Shown here piece by piece: positions 16,019-25,395 of a DNA stretch of 41,831 nucleotides. Numbering within the stretch: the stretch's first letter is position 1; the number at the start of each line of letters is the position of its first letter. The stretch is from contig JAKSHX010000006.1 of the NCBI GenBank assembly GCA_024399155.1, positions 1 to 41,831 on the forward strand, in the 5' to 3' direction. The stretch is from an archaeon (GTDB taxonomy: Archaea; Thermoplasmatota; Thermoplasmata; Methanomassiliicoccales; Methanomethylophilaceae). The position numbers were made by a program, and so were the translations under genes. The notes below the pieces were generated by a model that was not told where the DNA came from, searched no databases, and saw only the letters and a list, made by a program, of their open reading frames with translations.

Positions 16019-17193
16019 CAGAACCACCCGACCGTTTTAAGTACTATTACGAATGCTAGGTTGACAAGTGCCAGTGGCATAAGTACTTTCCATCCAATAT
16101 TAAGAATCTGATCGGTTCTAACACGTGGGTACGCCCCTCTCGCAATTGCAAAAATGGCAAACACGAGACACACTTTACCTATAAAAACGAGTTCTGGTAC
16201 AGGGGTACAACCTAATCCCGGAAGCATCCATCCACCCAGATAAAGAATAACAATGAAGGCACATGCAGTGTACCCTCTAAAATAGTCTCCAAGCATGATT
16301 AGGCCCCATTTCATGCCCGCATACTCAGTTTGCCATCCTTCTACTAATTCTGCTTCCGCTTCAGAAAGATCAAATGGTACGCGCTCAGATTCTGCAATTG
16401 CGGCAACGAGGAACACAAAAAAGCCGAGGCACTGAGGAACTATATACCAGACGGTATCAAACTGAGCTTTTACTATCCCACCAATAGTATATGTTTCTGC
16501 CATGAGACATGTTGTAGCCAACATAATGAGCATTGGAACTTCATATGAGATCATGAGTTCTGCTGCTCTCATACCACCGATCAATGAATATTTGTTATTC
16601 TGTGCCCATCCCGCTGAAAGAATGAGAAATGGCGCCAATGCGAAGAGACCGAAAATAACCATCAGTCCTGCATCGTAGTTGACGATATACCATCTGTCCG
16701 ATAATGGGACCATACATGCAATGAGAACAGATGATCCGATAACAAGGCTTAATGCCCACCAGTAAACCTTTTTGTCAATAGCCCTGGGTGCTATATTTTC
16801 CTTACAAAATGTTTTTAGACCGTCTCCTAGACATTGGAAATACCCTAATGGCCCAATCATTGTTGCGCGTCTATCCATCGTCCTCCCAAGGATTTTACGC
16901 TCTTCCCAAATCATCGTTAAATTTATAATAAAACCGACTGCAAAGATTATCACAACCTCTAAAACCACTGCAGTTCCATTAAGAAGTGCGGGAGAAAGAA
17001 GAAAAGAATTTTCTGGACTCCATGAGGGGACAAAAATATTAATTAGCCATCCGATGAACCCGAGGATAATCTCACTGAGCCTTAATCCTATCATGTATGG
17101 CAGGTTATAATCACTATATGGACAATATCCGGACTCTTTTATGCTGTCCCAAGGTCGAAAGAATATCCATTCCAGAATGCTACAATAACCCAT
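16018..17193 (-). CDS. fpoH: Fpo-like complex membrane subunit H
   Basis: 391 residues with about eight membrane helices, NuoH-like. The WEERKILGRTMDRRATMIGPLG and SERVPFDLSEAEAELVEGW regions, shown here in part, form the quinone-site and E-channel loop of NuoH. In methanogens it meets methanophenazine; in Methanomassiliicoccales the membrane carrier is not settled. AGGTGAT precedes the ATG. Confidence 0.93.
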   Translation of the reverse strand: MGYCSILEWIFFRPWDSIKESGYCPYSDYNLPYMIGLRLSEIILGFIGWLINIFVPSWSPENSFLLSPALLNGTAVVLEVVIIFAVGFIINLTMIWEERKILGRTMDRRATMIGPLGYFQCLGDGLKTFCKENIAPRAIDKKVYWWALSLVIGSSVLIACMVPLSDRWYIVNYDAGLMVIFGLFALAPFLILSAGWAQNNKYSLIGGMRAAELMISYEVPMLIMLATTCLMAETYTIGGIVKAQFDTVWYIVPQCLGFFVFLVAAIAESERVPFDLSEAEAELVEGWQTEYAGMKWGLIMLGDYFRGYTACAFIVILYLGGWMLPGLGCTPVPELVFIGKVCLVFAIFAIARGAYPRVRTDQILNIGWKVLMPLALVNLAFVIVLKTVGWF

Positions 17194-17197
17194 AATA

Positions 17198-18325
17198 TCA
17201 CCTATCAGTCTCCCCGAGGCACATATCGATCATTGCCATAATTGCCGGGATATCAGCGATCCTAACACCTTTAACCATATGACGCGATGCCGATACATTC
17301 ACGAACACCGGGCTGCGGACTTTAAGTCTGTAAGGTTTCTCAGTCCCGTCTGATACTAAATACATAATGCTTTCCCCGCGGGGGTCCTCAATCTTTGCAC
17401 AATGCGTTCCTGCAGGGATGCATCTGGGAACTTTGATACGCGTGGGAGATTCCTTAGGTATTGTCTTAAGCTTGTTGAAAGACTGTCTAATCATCTCACA
17501 ACTTTGGAACATTTCCTCGATTCTGACCATATATCTTGAATATGCATCGCCCCCCATTGGATTGTCCTTATTGAGAACTGGTACTTCAAATTCAAGATCT
17601 TCATATGCATCGTAAGGATCGTCGCGTCGAACATCATAATCTACCCCGCATCCTCTCATCGCTGGTCCGGTGATGCCCCAGTTAGCAACATCCTTTGCCT
17701 TGAGATAGCCGATTCCTTTTAACCTTCCGACGAATGTTGAAGATTCGTCTGTCAACTTAATAATTTCCCAAATAGCTTTCTCAAAACGTTCGACACACCT
17801 CATACAATCCCTTTCAAAGTAATAGGGCATGTCATTCCTAACACCACCAATACGCGGATAATTGGTAGTGAGTCTCTGTCCACATAATCTAACATTAAGG
17901 TCTAAGAAAAACTCCCTCTCTCTAAGTGCCCAGAGAAATACTGTTAGATTGCCAAGATCAGTACCTACTGCAGCGAGCCACATCAGATGTGATTGGATAC
18001 GACAAATTTCATCAGCGATTACTCTTAGATAACGCGCTCTTTCTGGCACTTCGATGTCAAGTGCTTCTTCGACGACCTTACAATAAACATGTGACCAAGT
18101 CATGGAAGCAGAATAGCATAGACGGTCGGCCATGGGAATGATTTTTGCGTATGTTCTATTTTCACATTCTTTTTCCCAACCGCGATGTAAATAACCAATT
18201 TCTGGTTCAGCATCTGTGATAATTTCTCCATCTGCCTTAACTCTAAGAGTCCAGAGGCCATGGGAGAACGGATGTTGTGGGCCCATAGTAATCCACATCT
18301 GGTCTGTATCATAATTTTCGTTCAT
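17198..18325 (-). CDS. fpoD: Fpo-like complex peripheral subunit D
   Basis: 375 residues, NuoD/49-kDa-like and related to the large subunit of [NiFe] hydrogenase but lacking the nickel cysteines. MGPQHPFSHG at the start and EDPRGESIMYLVSDG near the C-terminus are family signatures. It lines the quinone pocket with FpoB. Start is ATG at 18325, or the GTG just before it; GGGGGG lies upstream. It overlaps the fpoC stop. Confidence 0.93.
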   Translation of the reverse strand: MNENYDTDQMWITMGPQHPFSHGLWTLRVKADGEIITDAEPEIGYLHRGWEKECENRTYAKIIPMADRLCYSASMTWSHVYCKVVEEALDIEVPERARYLRVIADEICRIQSHLMWLAAVGTDLGNLTVFLWALREREFFLDLNVRLCGQRLTTNYPRIGGVRNDMPYYFERDCMRCVERFEKAIWEIIKLTDESSTFVGRLKGIGYLKAKDVANWGITGPAMRGCGVDYDVRRDDPYDAYEDLEFEVPVLNKDNPMGGDAYSRYMVRIEEMFQSCEMIRQSFNKLKTIPKESPTRIKVPRCIPAGTHCAKIEDPRGESIMYLVSDGTEKPYRLKVRSPVFVNVSASRHMVKGVRIADIPAIMAMIDMCLGETDR

Positions 18326-18825
18326 CACTCGGCCCCCCTTAACTTATATGATTTTCTAAATGGATAGAACTCATAATCTTTGGGCGTAAGAAGCCTCTCA
18401 AGTTTTGGGTGTCCATCAAAAATTACTCCGAACAGCTCATATGTTTCTCTCTCGTGCCAGTTTGCACCTTCCCATATGGAAGAAATTGACGGCACATGAA
18501 GATCGCTGGTCGTGATATCCACCGTAATTTCTGCCATGACACCTGTATAATAATTCGTGATAAAGTAGACTATTTGGATATACTCAACGTAATCAACAGC
18601 ACATACTGACGTACATTGCTCAAAATTGAGGACATCATGCAAATATACACACAGGCTGTAAAGAGTCTCTCTGTCTGTTGACATAAAAACTCTTCTTTTC
18701 TCATTTATTGCTTTCACATTTTTCTTAGTCGAACTCTTAAAGGTAACTTTTGAACCAAATTTTGCTTGTATTTTCAAATTTATTTCGTCAAAAGTAGGGG
18801 CCTCAAAAAACTCCTCGTCAGCCAT
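18325..18825 (-). CDS. fpoC: Fpo-like complex peripheral subunit C
   Basis: 166 residues from ATG at 18825 (GTG at 18834 is possible). The segment WEGANWHERETYELFGVIFDGHPKLERLL, seen as WHERETYELFGV then GHPKLERLL, is the NuoC 30-kDa signature. It is structural and carries no cofactor. Separate C and D genes are usual in archaea. Confidence 0.92.
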   Translation of the reverse strand: MADEEFFEAPTFDEINLKIQAKFGSKVTFKSSTKKNVKAINEKRRVFMSTDRETLYSLCVYLHDVLNFEQCTSVCAVDYVEYIQIVYFITNYYTGVMAEITVDITTSDLHVPSISSIWEGANWHERETYELFGVIFDGHPKLERLLTPKDYEFYPFRKSYKLRGAE

Positions 18826-18830
18826 TTTAA

Positions 18831-19397
18831 TCACTCATTCACTAAGAACGAACCTCTCTTGAAGTACGCATCAATTTTTTTCTGTAGGAGCATGAATCCA
18901 TCGATCATCGCATCTGGTTTAATCGGACAGCCGGGAATGTAAACGTCTACAGGTACTATCTGGTCCAATCCCTGTACGATGTTGTACGAATCATACCAGG
19001 GTCCCCCAGAAATTGCACACTCGCCCATCGCCACGACCCACTTGGGCTCGGGAATTGCCTCATATAAGCGTCTGATATCCGGGCGGAGTTTCTTGGAAAT
19101 CCACCCATTAATAAGTAAAATATCCGTCTGTCTTGGTGATGAACGATAAATCATTCCAACACGTTCTGCATCATATTTGGGAGCCGAAGCCGCAGCCATT
19201 TCAATAGCACAGCACGCCAATCCGAAATGCAATGGATGCATTGAATTTCTCATCGCCCAAGCCCAGATGGGCCCTGTTAATTTATCAACAGTTCGTTTGG
19301 TACCAGCGCTCAACATCTCGTTAACCATTGCTGATGACCAGTTCATAAACTCGTTTACACTCATTGCCACCGCATGTGGGTATAGACTCATATCCAT
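18831..19397 (-). CDS. fpoB: Fpo-like complex peripheral subunit B (cluster N2)
   Basis: 188 residues. The ligands of the terminal [4Fe-4S] cluster are visible: the CCAIEM pair, the cysteine in GECAISGG, and PGCPIKPD. NuoB-type subunits hand electrons to the membrane carrier. The ATG at 19397 has AGGAGG upstream and overlaps the fpoA stop. Confidence 0.93.
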   Translation of the reverse strand: MDMSLYPHAVAMSVNEFMNWSSAMVNEMLSAGTKRTVDKLTGPIWAWAMRNSMHPLHFGLACCAIEMAAASAPKYDAERVGMIYRSSPRQTDILLINGWISKKLRPDIRRLYEAIPEPKWVVAMGECAISGGPWYDSYNIVQGLDQIVPVDVYIPGCPIKPDAMIDGFMLLQKKIDAYFKRGSFLVNE

Positions 19398-19750
19398 ACA
19401 ACTTCCTCCTTTTTCAGAGCATACACCACACCCAGGAAAAGAATGCTAAGAAATAGAATAGCCCATAACTTAGCGGTAAGAGTTAATTCAGAAAAGGCGA
19501 CGGCCCATATCAGTAAAAATGTTGCAACTAGATCGAAAACGACGAAAATGATACCAAAAGAATAGTACTGAAATCTGAACTGAACACGGGCCTGACCAAT
19601 TGGCTCTGAACCGCACTCGTATGTCTTATCCTGCCATGCAGTAGGTCTCTTTGGCCTGATAAACCTAGAAACAAACCATGCCAGTGGAGCAAATCCCAAC
19701 GCTAAAAATGACAGTACCACCAGCGGCAGATAACTTACAACTAACGACAT
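19388..19750 (-). CDS. fpoA: Fpo-like complex membrane subunit A
   Basis: 120 residues with three membrane helices. The RPTAWQDKTYECGSEPIG loop and FRFQYYSFGIIFVVFDLVA are NuoA hallmarks, including the loop cysteine. It is the first gene of the operon; fpoF and fpoO are absent on both sides. Confidence 0.93.
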   Translation of the reverse strand: MSLVVSYLPLVVLSFLALGFAPLAWFVSRFIRPKRPTAWQDKTYECGSEPIGQARVQFRFQYYSFGIIFVVFDLVATFLLIWAVAFSELTLTAKLWAILFLSILFLGVVYALKKEEVVWI

Positions 19751-20075
19751 TGCCTGTAGTTAATGGCATATCATTATTAAAGGCTTTAGTGTATCTGTAT
19801 TTGCTTTTACCTGAAACTTTATGTGTTGACTTTGGAATCAAATATTTGCAGTGATGGATCGATGACACGGAAGCTGGTGTGGTGGATTTAAAAATATTTA
19901 ATGATAGTGGAATAACTAAATTTTTATTAAATAGGGGTACTGTTTAGAGTTAATTACTTGATTAAGAACAAAAGTGATGAAAACCTCAACTGATGCTACT
20001 TTATCGGAGATTGCTGTATAAGAAAGTATAATCTATCTAGTAATAGGAGAATGGTTTCAAGTTATCATTTTCTTG
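19751..20075. other. Intergenic region before fpoA and after the radical SAM gene
   Basis: The gap holds the fpoA promoter at its left end and the region after the radical SAM gene at its right end. No protein-like frame of note, RNA or repeat was recognised. Confidence 0.5.
19773..19782 (-). promoter_or_regulatory. TATA box of the fpo operon
   Basis: On the minus strand TTTAATAATG lies 23-32 bases before the fpoA ATG. This distance suits a leaderless or almost leaderless transcript, common in Thermoplasmata; internal fpo genes instead use Shine-Dalgarno sequences. Confidence 0.45.
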
Positions 20076-21803
20076 CTAATATCGGGATGAAAATAAAGAT
20101 TTGAATAACCCTGTAACCACACGAGTTGTGTTAGACCATATTGATCCTGTATCCCAATCCAGATTTTTTTTGTTACAGACAGTAGATGCCATCATCTTCT
20201 TACCCTCTTCTTTAATATCCCATAGTTTATGGTCCTTCTCCTTTGGATCCTTTATAAGTAAAATTTCATCAATCTTATTCATCAACTCATGGGCGATGTT
20301 CGTTCTTTCTACCCGATTATCATATTCTTCTTTTGAAATGCGTCCAGTGTCGAACTCTATGTGTGCTAGTTCTAGTGCCACATCATATGAAGTCTTGGCT
20401 ATATCATCTCTAGTCATCCATTTAGTCTCATAGGATAACATATGCTTCCACGAAGGGTTATCTAACAATACCCTATGTTCTTCGAGCGTTCTAGCAAAGA
20501 GTTTATATCCCCATCTTTCTGGATCTTCGAATACCCTACTTCCGGGATCAAGGAAAGGTGCGAAGGGTGCATTATAAATAAAAAGATTATCGTTCTTTCC
20601 AACAAGCCCCCACAGTACTTTTGCTGCCTTAGCACTATTCATTGCGGACTCTATAGTTTGCAACGTAAGACCGGTCATATAAAATAAATCAAAGCGAACG
20701 CATCCATTGCTGAAAGCAGATGTAAGTGTTTTCTCAATTGAGTGGTTATCGTATATCTTTCCCATTGCAGCTCTTACGGCCTCATCGTGTGAATCAGGAG
20801 AAAGTTCCATAGAATAATCTCCCAAATAATGATTTGCAAGTTTGAAAAAGTCGTCAGATGCAGGTTGAAAAATCTCCATTGCAATGTGATTCTTCACCCC
20901 TAAGTCATGTACAGATCTAAAAAAACGTTCTGCATAGTCCTTTCCACCTTGCCTCAAATCTCCAATTACAAATACTGGCGAATTTAAGTAGTCCTGAATG
21001 CACCTAACATCTTCAGCAAGTTTTTCTGGACTACGAAATGCCGGCTTATGTCTACAATATATTCTTTTATTTGCATAGTGCGACCCGCCACATTCGATAC
21101 AGTTGTATGAACATCCACGTACGGTGAATACTGACGTCAACGGTAATTTATCCCAACCTAACCATGGAAGGGCGCCTTTGATGTCCATATTTCTTATGAC
21201 AGATTTTATTATCACACCGTAATCGAATTTTACCCAGTCTAAATCTTCAGGTATAAATGATGTCTTGTTCACATGTACCATTCTGTCTTTATCCTTCCAT
21301 GTAAGATTGGGGATCTGGGAAAGGTCCCCACCATTTTCGAGAGCCTGCATCAGCTTCACATGAGGTATTTCAGTGCAATCCCCACACATAACCATATCAA
21401 TAAAGGGATATCCGATGAGATCTTGACAAAAGTATGTAGAAGAAAAACCTCCAAATTCAACAATTGAATCTGGATGGTACTTCTTGATTATTTTTGCAAT
21501 TTCGATGGACCCATGACAGTGGGGCATCCAGTGTAGATCAATGGCATACACCTTTGCTTTTAACGATCTTATACATTTTTCAACATCGAATGTCTCCCTT
21601 TGCAACATCTGTACAGCAATGTTTACTATTCTCGTCTTGAATCCTGCTGCTTCTAAATGAGCCGAAATCGTCATAAAACCAATTGGATACATCTCAAAAA
21701 TGGGTGACGACGGCACGACGTCACTAATGGGCCCGTAGAGTATTGGTTTCTTCCTAAAGTCATACACAGTCGGGGCATGAATAAAAACTATGTCCGTTAC
21801 CAT
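20076..21803 (-). CDS. B12-binding domain radical SAM protein, Ta0216-like family
   Basis: 575 residues from ATG at 21803 (TTG at 21806 precedes it). The N-terminal 170 residues have the alternating strand/helix pattern of a cobalamin-binding domain, and the radical SAM cluster motif CSYNCIEC lies at C231, C235 and C238. The gene resembles the archaeal B12/radical SAM family named after Thermoplasma Ta0216 (I recall TIGR04190), whose reaction is unknown. Members of the wider class methylate or rearrange unactivated carbons. It follows the cis-prenyltransferase gene by about 35 bases, so a lipid or prenyl substrate is possible, but that is only a context guess. Confidence 0.75.
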   Translation of the reverse strand: MVTDIVFIHAPTVYDFRKKPILYGPISDVVPSSPIFEMYPIGFMTISAHLEAAGFKTRIVNIAVQMLQRETFDVEKCIRSLKAKVYAIDLHWMPHCHGSIEIAKIIKKYHPDSIVEFGGFSSTYFCQDLIGYPFIDMVMCGDCTEIPHVKLMQALENGGDLSQIPNLTWKDKDRMVHVNKTSFIPEDLDWVKFDYGVIIKSVIRNMDIKGALPWLGWDKLPLTSVFTVRGCSYNCIECGGSHYANKRIYCRHKPAFRSPEKLAEDVRCIQDYLNSPVFVIGDLRQGGKDYAERFFRSVHDLGVKNHIAMEIFQPASDDFFKLANHYLGDYSMELSPDSHDEAVRAAMGKIYDNHSIEKTLTSAFSNGCVRFDLFYMTGLTLQTIESAMNSAKAAKVLWGLVGKNDNLFIYNAPFAPFLDPGSRVFEDPERWGYKLFARTLEEHRVLLDNPSWKHMLSYETKWMTRDDIAKTSYDVALELAHIEFDTGRISKEEYDNRVERTNIAHELMNKIDEILLIKDPKEKDHKLWDIKEEGKKMMASTVCNKKNLDWDTGSIWSNTTRVVTGLFKSLFSSRY

Positions 21804-21838
21804 CAAGTCCCTAATTTGCGTTATACAATATCAAATAT

Positions 21839-22612
21839 TCACATACCATAGCGTCTATTGCGCTGCTGGTATGATCTTATTGCTCTGAGAAAATCTATAT
21901 ACCTGAACCCTGGCCAATATATGTCTGTGAAATATAATTCTGAATAAGCCATCTGCCAAATTAGAAAATTAGATAGTCTAAACTCCCCTGAAGTTCTCAA
22001 CACAAGATCTGGGTCAGCATCGTCACATGTGTACATATTTGTCGATATTGACTCTTCTGTTATGTCATCGATATCAATTTCCCCGTTTTTGACTTGTTGT
22101 GCTACCATTTTAACTGCACTTATGATTTCTTGTCTTCCGCCATATGCAACCGCCACATTGAAATGATATTGATCATAGGCCTTAGATTTATTTTCCGCAT
22201 AATCTACAGCTTTTTTCAGGTCATCTGGAATTGTACTTCTATCACCGATCATCTTTACGCGTACCTTATTTTTATGAATGCGTTCATCGTCACCAAGACT
22301 GTACATCATATCTCTAATGAGGTTCATCAAAAAATCTACTTCTTCCTCTTCACGGGAAAAATTTTCTGTCGAAAATGCATAGACGGTAAGCGTTTTCACT
22401 TTGACTTTGATGCACCAGTTTAAAACTTCTTCTAGTTTTTTTCGACCAAGTTCGTGTCCTTTATTTGTATTGTCTACTCTAAGTACTTCACGAGCGTATC
22501 TGCGATTACCGTCCATTATGATGGCGATGTGTCCTGGGACTGGATAAGCAAAGACTTCCTTTTCAAGCTTATTTTCATAAGCACTATAAGCGATGGTGTC
22601 TGTTATACCCAT
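21839..22612 (-). CDS. uppS: Cis-prenyltransferase (UppS-type polyprenyl diphosphate synthase)
   Basis: 257 residues. The diphosphate-binding IAIIMDGNRRYAR near residue 30 and the YAFSTENFSREEEEV segment are diagnostic, as is RTSGEFRLSNFLIWQ near the C-terminus. It condenses isopentenyl units to the long lipid carrier for archaeal glycosylation. The ATG at 22612 overlaps the marker 11 stop region; a TTG at 22621 close to GGAGG is an alternative. Confidence 0.9.
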   Translation of the reverse strand: MGITDTIAYSAYENKLEKEVFAYPVPGHIAIIMDGNRRYAREVLRVDNTNKGHELGRKKLEEVLNWCIKVKVKTLTVYAFSTENFSREEEEVDFLMNLIRDMMYSLGDDERIHKNKVRVKMIGDRSTIPDDLKKAVDYAENKSKAYDQYHFNVAVAYGGRQEIISAVKMVAQQVKNGEIDIDDITEESISTNMYTCDDADPDLVLRTSGEFRLSNFLIWQMAYSELYFTDIYWPGFRYIDFLRAIRSYQQRNRRYGM

Positions 22613-22613
22613 A

Positions 22614-23564
22614 CTATTCAAAGTCCTCCGGAAGTCCAGCTGATTTGATTCCGATGTTGAAGCACCCTATAGCAGCAACCGCCCCTATAACTCCATTGTC
22701 TTTATCAATATTGATTACACGGACATCGTTTTCTTTGGCAGCTTGATATGCTTCTTCTTTCGTATATAAAGTAGATTTAGCTTTCCAACCCCAATTTACC
22801 AACTTCTCTGGAATTTTGAGACCGGTAAATACTGTCATCACCGTATTATCTGATAACGTATTCTTAACAACAAAATCTGTGCAGTGTTCAACTAGTTTAT
22901 TTAGGTCCTTTGGGTAAACGACAAATGACACCGCCGTGGAGCAGCAATTAGTGGTTTTGTTTGGTGCTTTTGGATTTAGCTGGATGATCTTATGTTCTAA
23001 AAACTTTCCGTAAGGACATGTTGTGGCCATTTTCAACGATGTGACCCATGATGCCCCCCCATCTTTTGTATCCGTATCATCCATGCCAATGATTACTTTT
23101 ATCATTTTAGGTGTAACAATTTCGGTATTGACCGTGTGAGCCCCGCCCATTTTAAAGTCATCGGGATAAATTGTCTTTATAACTGTATCAGCTTGCGGAA
23201 TGCATGCCCCTATACCGATACCAGCACCGGCAATACCCGTCCAAAATGTATGTACCTCGTCTCCATCGACTGTGAGTTTATATATGCCCTGCCCACCTAG
23301 CTCAGATGATGCGGGACCAAAGTTAAGTTGTCCTTCACCAATTAAAGTGTCCATTGTAACAGTATTGCCCTCCAATTCCATGTTAGTAATAACGCCACCT
23401 GTACGCTTTCTGTTAATAACATCCCATTCGATTGACCCTTTTGATGTGCATGTTTCTATAATCTGTGCCAAGCCGTTTTTTTCATCTACTATGGTATAAA
23501 ATCCTTTACAAAACATATTGCCGTATTTGGTACGAACTTCTTCAGGTGTCAATACATAGGACAC
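22614..23564 (-). CDS. Methanogenesis marker protein 11
   Basis: 316 residues. The VIIGMDDTDTKDGGASWV segment near residue 155 and the glycine-rich GIAGAGIGIGACIPQ agree with methanogenesis marker 11, a protein nearly restricted to methanogens and of unknown function; the DDTDTKDGG part resembles TiaS-like nucleotide-binding domains. Start is GTG with GAGGTGG four to five bases upstream. The stop is TAG. Its presence is the best single indication of a methanogen apart from the fpo genes. Confidence 0.82.
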   Translation of the reverse strand: MSYVLTPEEVRTKYGNMFCKGFYTIVDEKNGLAQIIETCTSKGSIEWDVINRKRTGGVITNMELEGNTVTMDTLIGEGQLNFGPASSELGGQGIYKLTVDGDEVHTFWTGIAGAGIGIGACIPQADTVIKTIYPDDFKMGGAHTVNTEIVTPKMIKVIIGMDDTDTKDGGASWVTSLKMATTCPYGKFLEHKIIQLNPKAPNKTTNCCSTAVSFVVYPKDLNKLVEHCTDFVVKNTLSDNTVMTVFTGLKIPEKLVNWGWKAKSTLYTKEEAYQAAKENDVRVINIDKDNGVIGAVAAIGCFNIGIKSAGLPEDFE

Positions 23565-23573
23565 AATGCCACC

Positions 23574-24215
23574 TCACTCAAACTCTTCCTCATGAATTAC
23601 TTTCAGACAGTTTGCAGGAACGTGTTTACATAAAAAAACCGTCTTCGCGGCCTTACCGATGTCATAGCCTTCATCAAAGCATTTGTTGCAATCTATCTCC
23701 AAGATTACTGGATCTTCCGTACGGACTGCCCCTGCCCTGAAAGCATCGTCATATGTAAGTGAAAGATGAACCATTGCTCGATCTGATGGAACGAGTCCTG
23801 TCTCTAAGATTATGTCCATTTCTTCACATGTTGTGGGATAGTATAATGTGTCGGGAATATCTTGTGTATCTAACCCAAGTTCCAGCTGTATCGTGTGACC
23901 ATACATAGCTCTTATTGAATCTCTTACCACCTGATATCTTCCCTTGGGATCAGTGTCAGACATTGCAACAATATGATGTGGCCTTACCCAGTGCATACGT
24001 TGATTATTCTCCTTCACGACGTTGACAATATCTTTAATTTTAACAAATCCTTGGTCGTCCATTTCAGGTTCAAATCTACCGTGTCTTAATATTCCGGCCA
24101 TAAGCCTTCCAAGCTTTTCTAGCTCGTAATCGCTCATGATGAACTTTCCTTCTTCCCCGCACACAGGGCAGTATTCATCGCGAAAATACCCGTGTTCCGC
24201 ACATTCTCTCATCAT
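23574..24215 (-). CDS. kptA: RNA 2'-phosphotransferase KptA/Tpt1
   Basis: 213 residues. The catalytic family removes a 2'-phosphate from RNA using NAD+. Recognisable parts are LGRLMAGILRHGRFEP, the RPHHIVAMS-type segment, and YYPTTCEEMDIILETGL near the middle, followed by HLSLTYDDAFRAG. The N-terminus has a CxxH/CPVC zinc-like element. ATG at 24215 (MMRECAEHG) is chosen; a GTG at 24239 overlapping the folD stop is possible. Confidence 0.85.
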   Translation of the reverse strand: MMRECAEHGYFRDEYCPVCGEEGKFIMSDYELEKLGRLMAGILRHGRFEPEMDDQGFVKIKDIVNVVKENNQRMHWVRPHHIVAMSDTDPKGRYQVVRDSIRAMYGHTIQLELGLDTQDIPDTLYYPTTCEEMDIILETGLVPSDRAMVHLSLTYDDAFRAGAVRTEDPVILEIDCNKCFDEGYDIGKAAKTVFLCKHVPANCLKVIHEEEFE

Positions 24216-24232
24216 ATAATCACTTAACCTAA

Positions 24233-25117
24233 TTAGCACCCTAATTGGTGCTCTACCATTGTAACCATGTTATTCATAAGCATATAGATCGTCATTGGTC
24301 CTACCCCGCCGGGAACGGGAGTAAGCATAGATGCCTTTTTTATTACGCTTTCTACTTCAACATCTCCCACTAACTTGGTACCCTTAGAACTTGATGGGTC
24401 GCTTATTCTATTGATTCCTACATCAATTACAATGGCTCCTTCTTTTATCATGTCCGCAGTAATTGACCCGGGCTTGCCTAATGAAGATACTAAAATGTCG
24501 GCTTGATTAGTAATATCGGCAAGGTTTTTTGTCATTGAATGAACTACTGTGACAGTAGAGTCTGCACCCTTACCTTCCTGCAGGAGCATTGCAGCTAAAG
24601 GCTTGCCTACAATATTACTCCTTCCTAGGATGACTACGTGCTTACTTGCCGTTTCAACACCTGAACGTATAAGCAACTGTTGAATTCCAGCAGGTGTTGC
24701 TGGGAGAATAATTGGATTACCGATAAGTATACGTCCAACATTATGTGGGTGGAGGCAGTCTACATCTTTCATCGGATCGATAGCGTTGGTGATCTTATTT
24801 TCATTTATATGCTTAGGAAGAGGTAATTGAATTAATATTCCCTGTATACTAGGGTCCGCATTAAGTTCATCGATCTTTTTCAGAAGCATTTCCTCTGTGG
24901 TATCTTCCGGAAGTCTAAAGGTCATAGAACCAATCCCGAGTTCTACACACTTTTTATATTTCATTTTGGCGTAGACTTCGGAAGCTGGGTCGTTACCTAA
25001 GAGTATAAACGCGAGGCATAGAGAACATCCCCTTACTTTTAATGCGGCAATCCTTTCTTTAATCCCTCCATAAAGTTCAGACGCGATCTTGTTACCGTCA
25101 ATTAATTCACAACTCAT
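24233..25117 (-). CDS. folD: Methylenetetrahydrofolate dehydrogenase/cyclohydrolase FolD
   Basis: 294 residues. YAKMKYKKCVELGI includes the catalytic lysine, GILIQLPLP is the folate site, and ILGRSNIVGKPLA is the NADP site. It interconverts methylene- and formyl-tetrahydrofolate for biosynthesis. Folate use fits Methanomassiliicoccales, which lack the tetrahydromethanopterin methyl branch. ATG at 25117 is preferred over TTG at 25126. Confidence 0.93.
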   Translation of the reverse strand: MSCELIDGNKIASELYGGIKERIAALKVRGCSLCLAFILLGNDPASEVYAKMKYKKCVELGIGSMTFRLPEDTTEEMLLKKIDELNADPSIQGILIQLPLPKHINENKITNAIDPMKDVDCLHPHNVGRILIGNPIILPATPAGIQQLLIRSGVETASKHVVILGRSNIVGKPLAAMLLQEGKGADSTVTVVHSMTKNLADITNQADILVSSLGKPGSITADMIKEGAIVIDVGINRISDPSSSKGTKLVGDVEVESVIKKASMLTPVPGGVGPMTIYMLMNNMVTMVEHQLGC

Positions 25118-25142
25118 CAGAACCAACTGTTAATTTGGTTAC

Positions 25143-25150
25143 TATATATA
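25143..25150 (-). promoter_or_regulatory. TATA box of the folD operon
   Basis: TATATATA lies 26-33 bases before the folD ATG, ideal for leaderless transcription. It would drive folD, kptA, marker 11, uppS and perhaps the radical SAM gene. Confidence 0.5.
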
Positions 25151-25395
25151 ATCAATTGCAACATGTGTAGTGTGCTTATTGGTGTCCTTAACATAAAATA
25201 CTATATCGACAGTGGATCTGTTATCCCAGGAGATTTGAACGCATACATCCCTGCTTATAGCGATTAAAAATTTTTATAAAGAAGAATCATGCGTTGATTT
25301 GGGCGTTATAGCTGTGGATATGCGACGGACGTGATTTTATTTCTAGGAGTCTCCAACGCTACGAAAGTTAAATATTGGCTGACGATCAAATTTAA

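Noticed and set aside
25221-25262. tRNA-like 3' half on the minus strand (GTTCAAATC resembling a T loop)
   Set aside because: The bases around the loop do not pair as a T stem, the distance to a CCA-like end is wrong, and no anticodon or D arm can be folded. At most a remnant or chance match.
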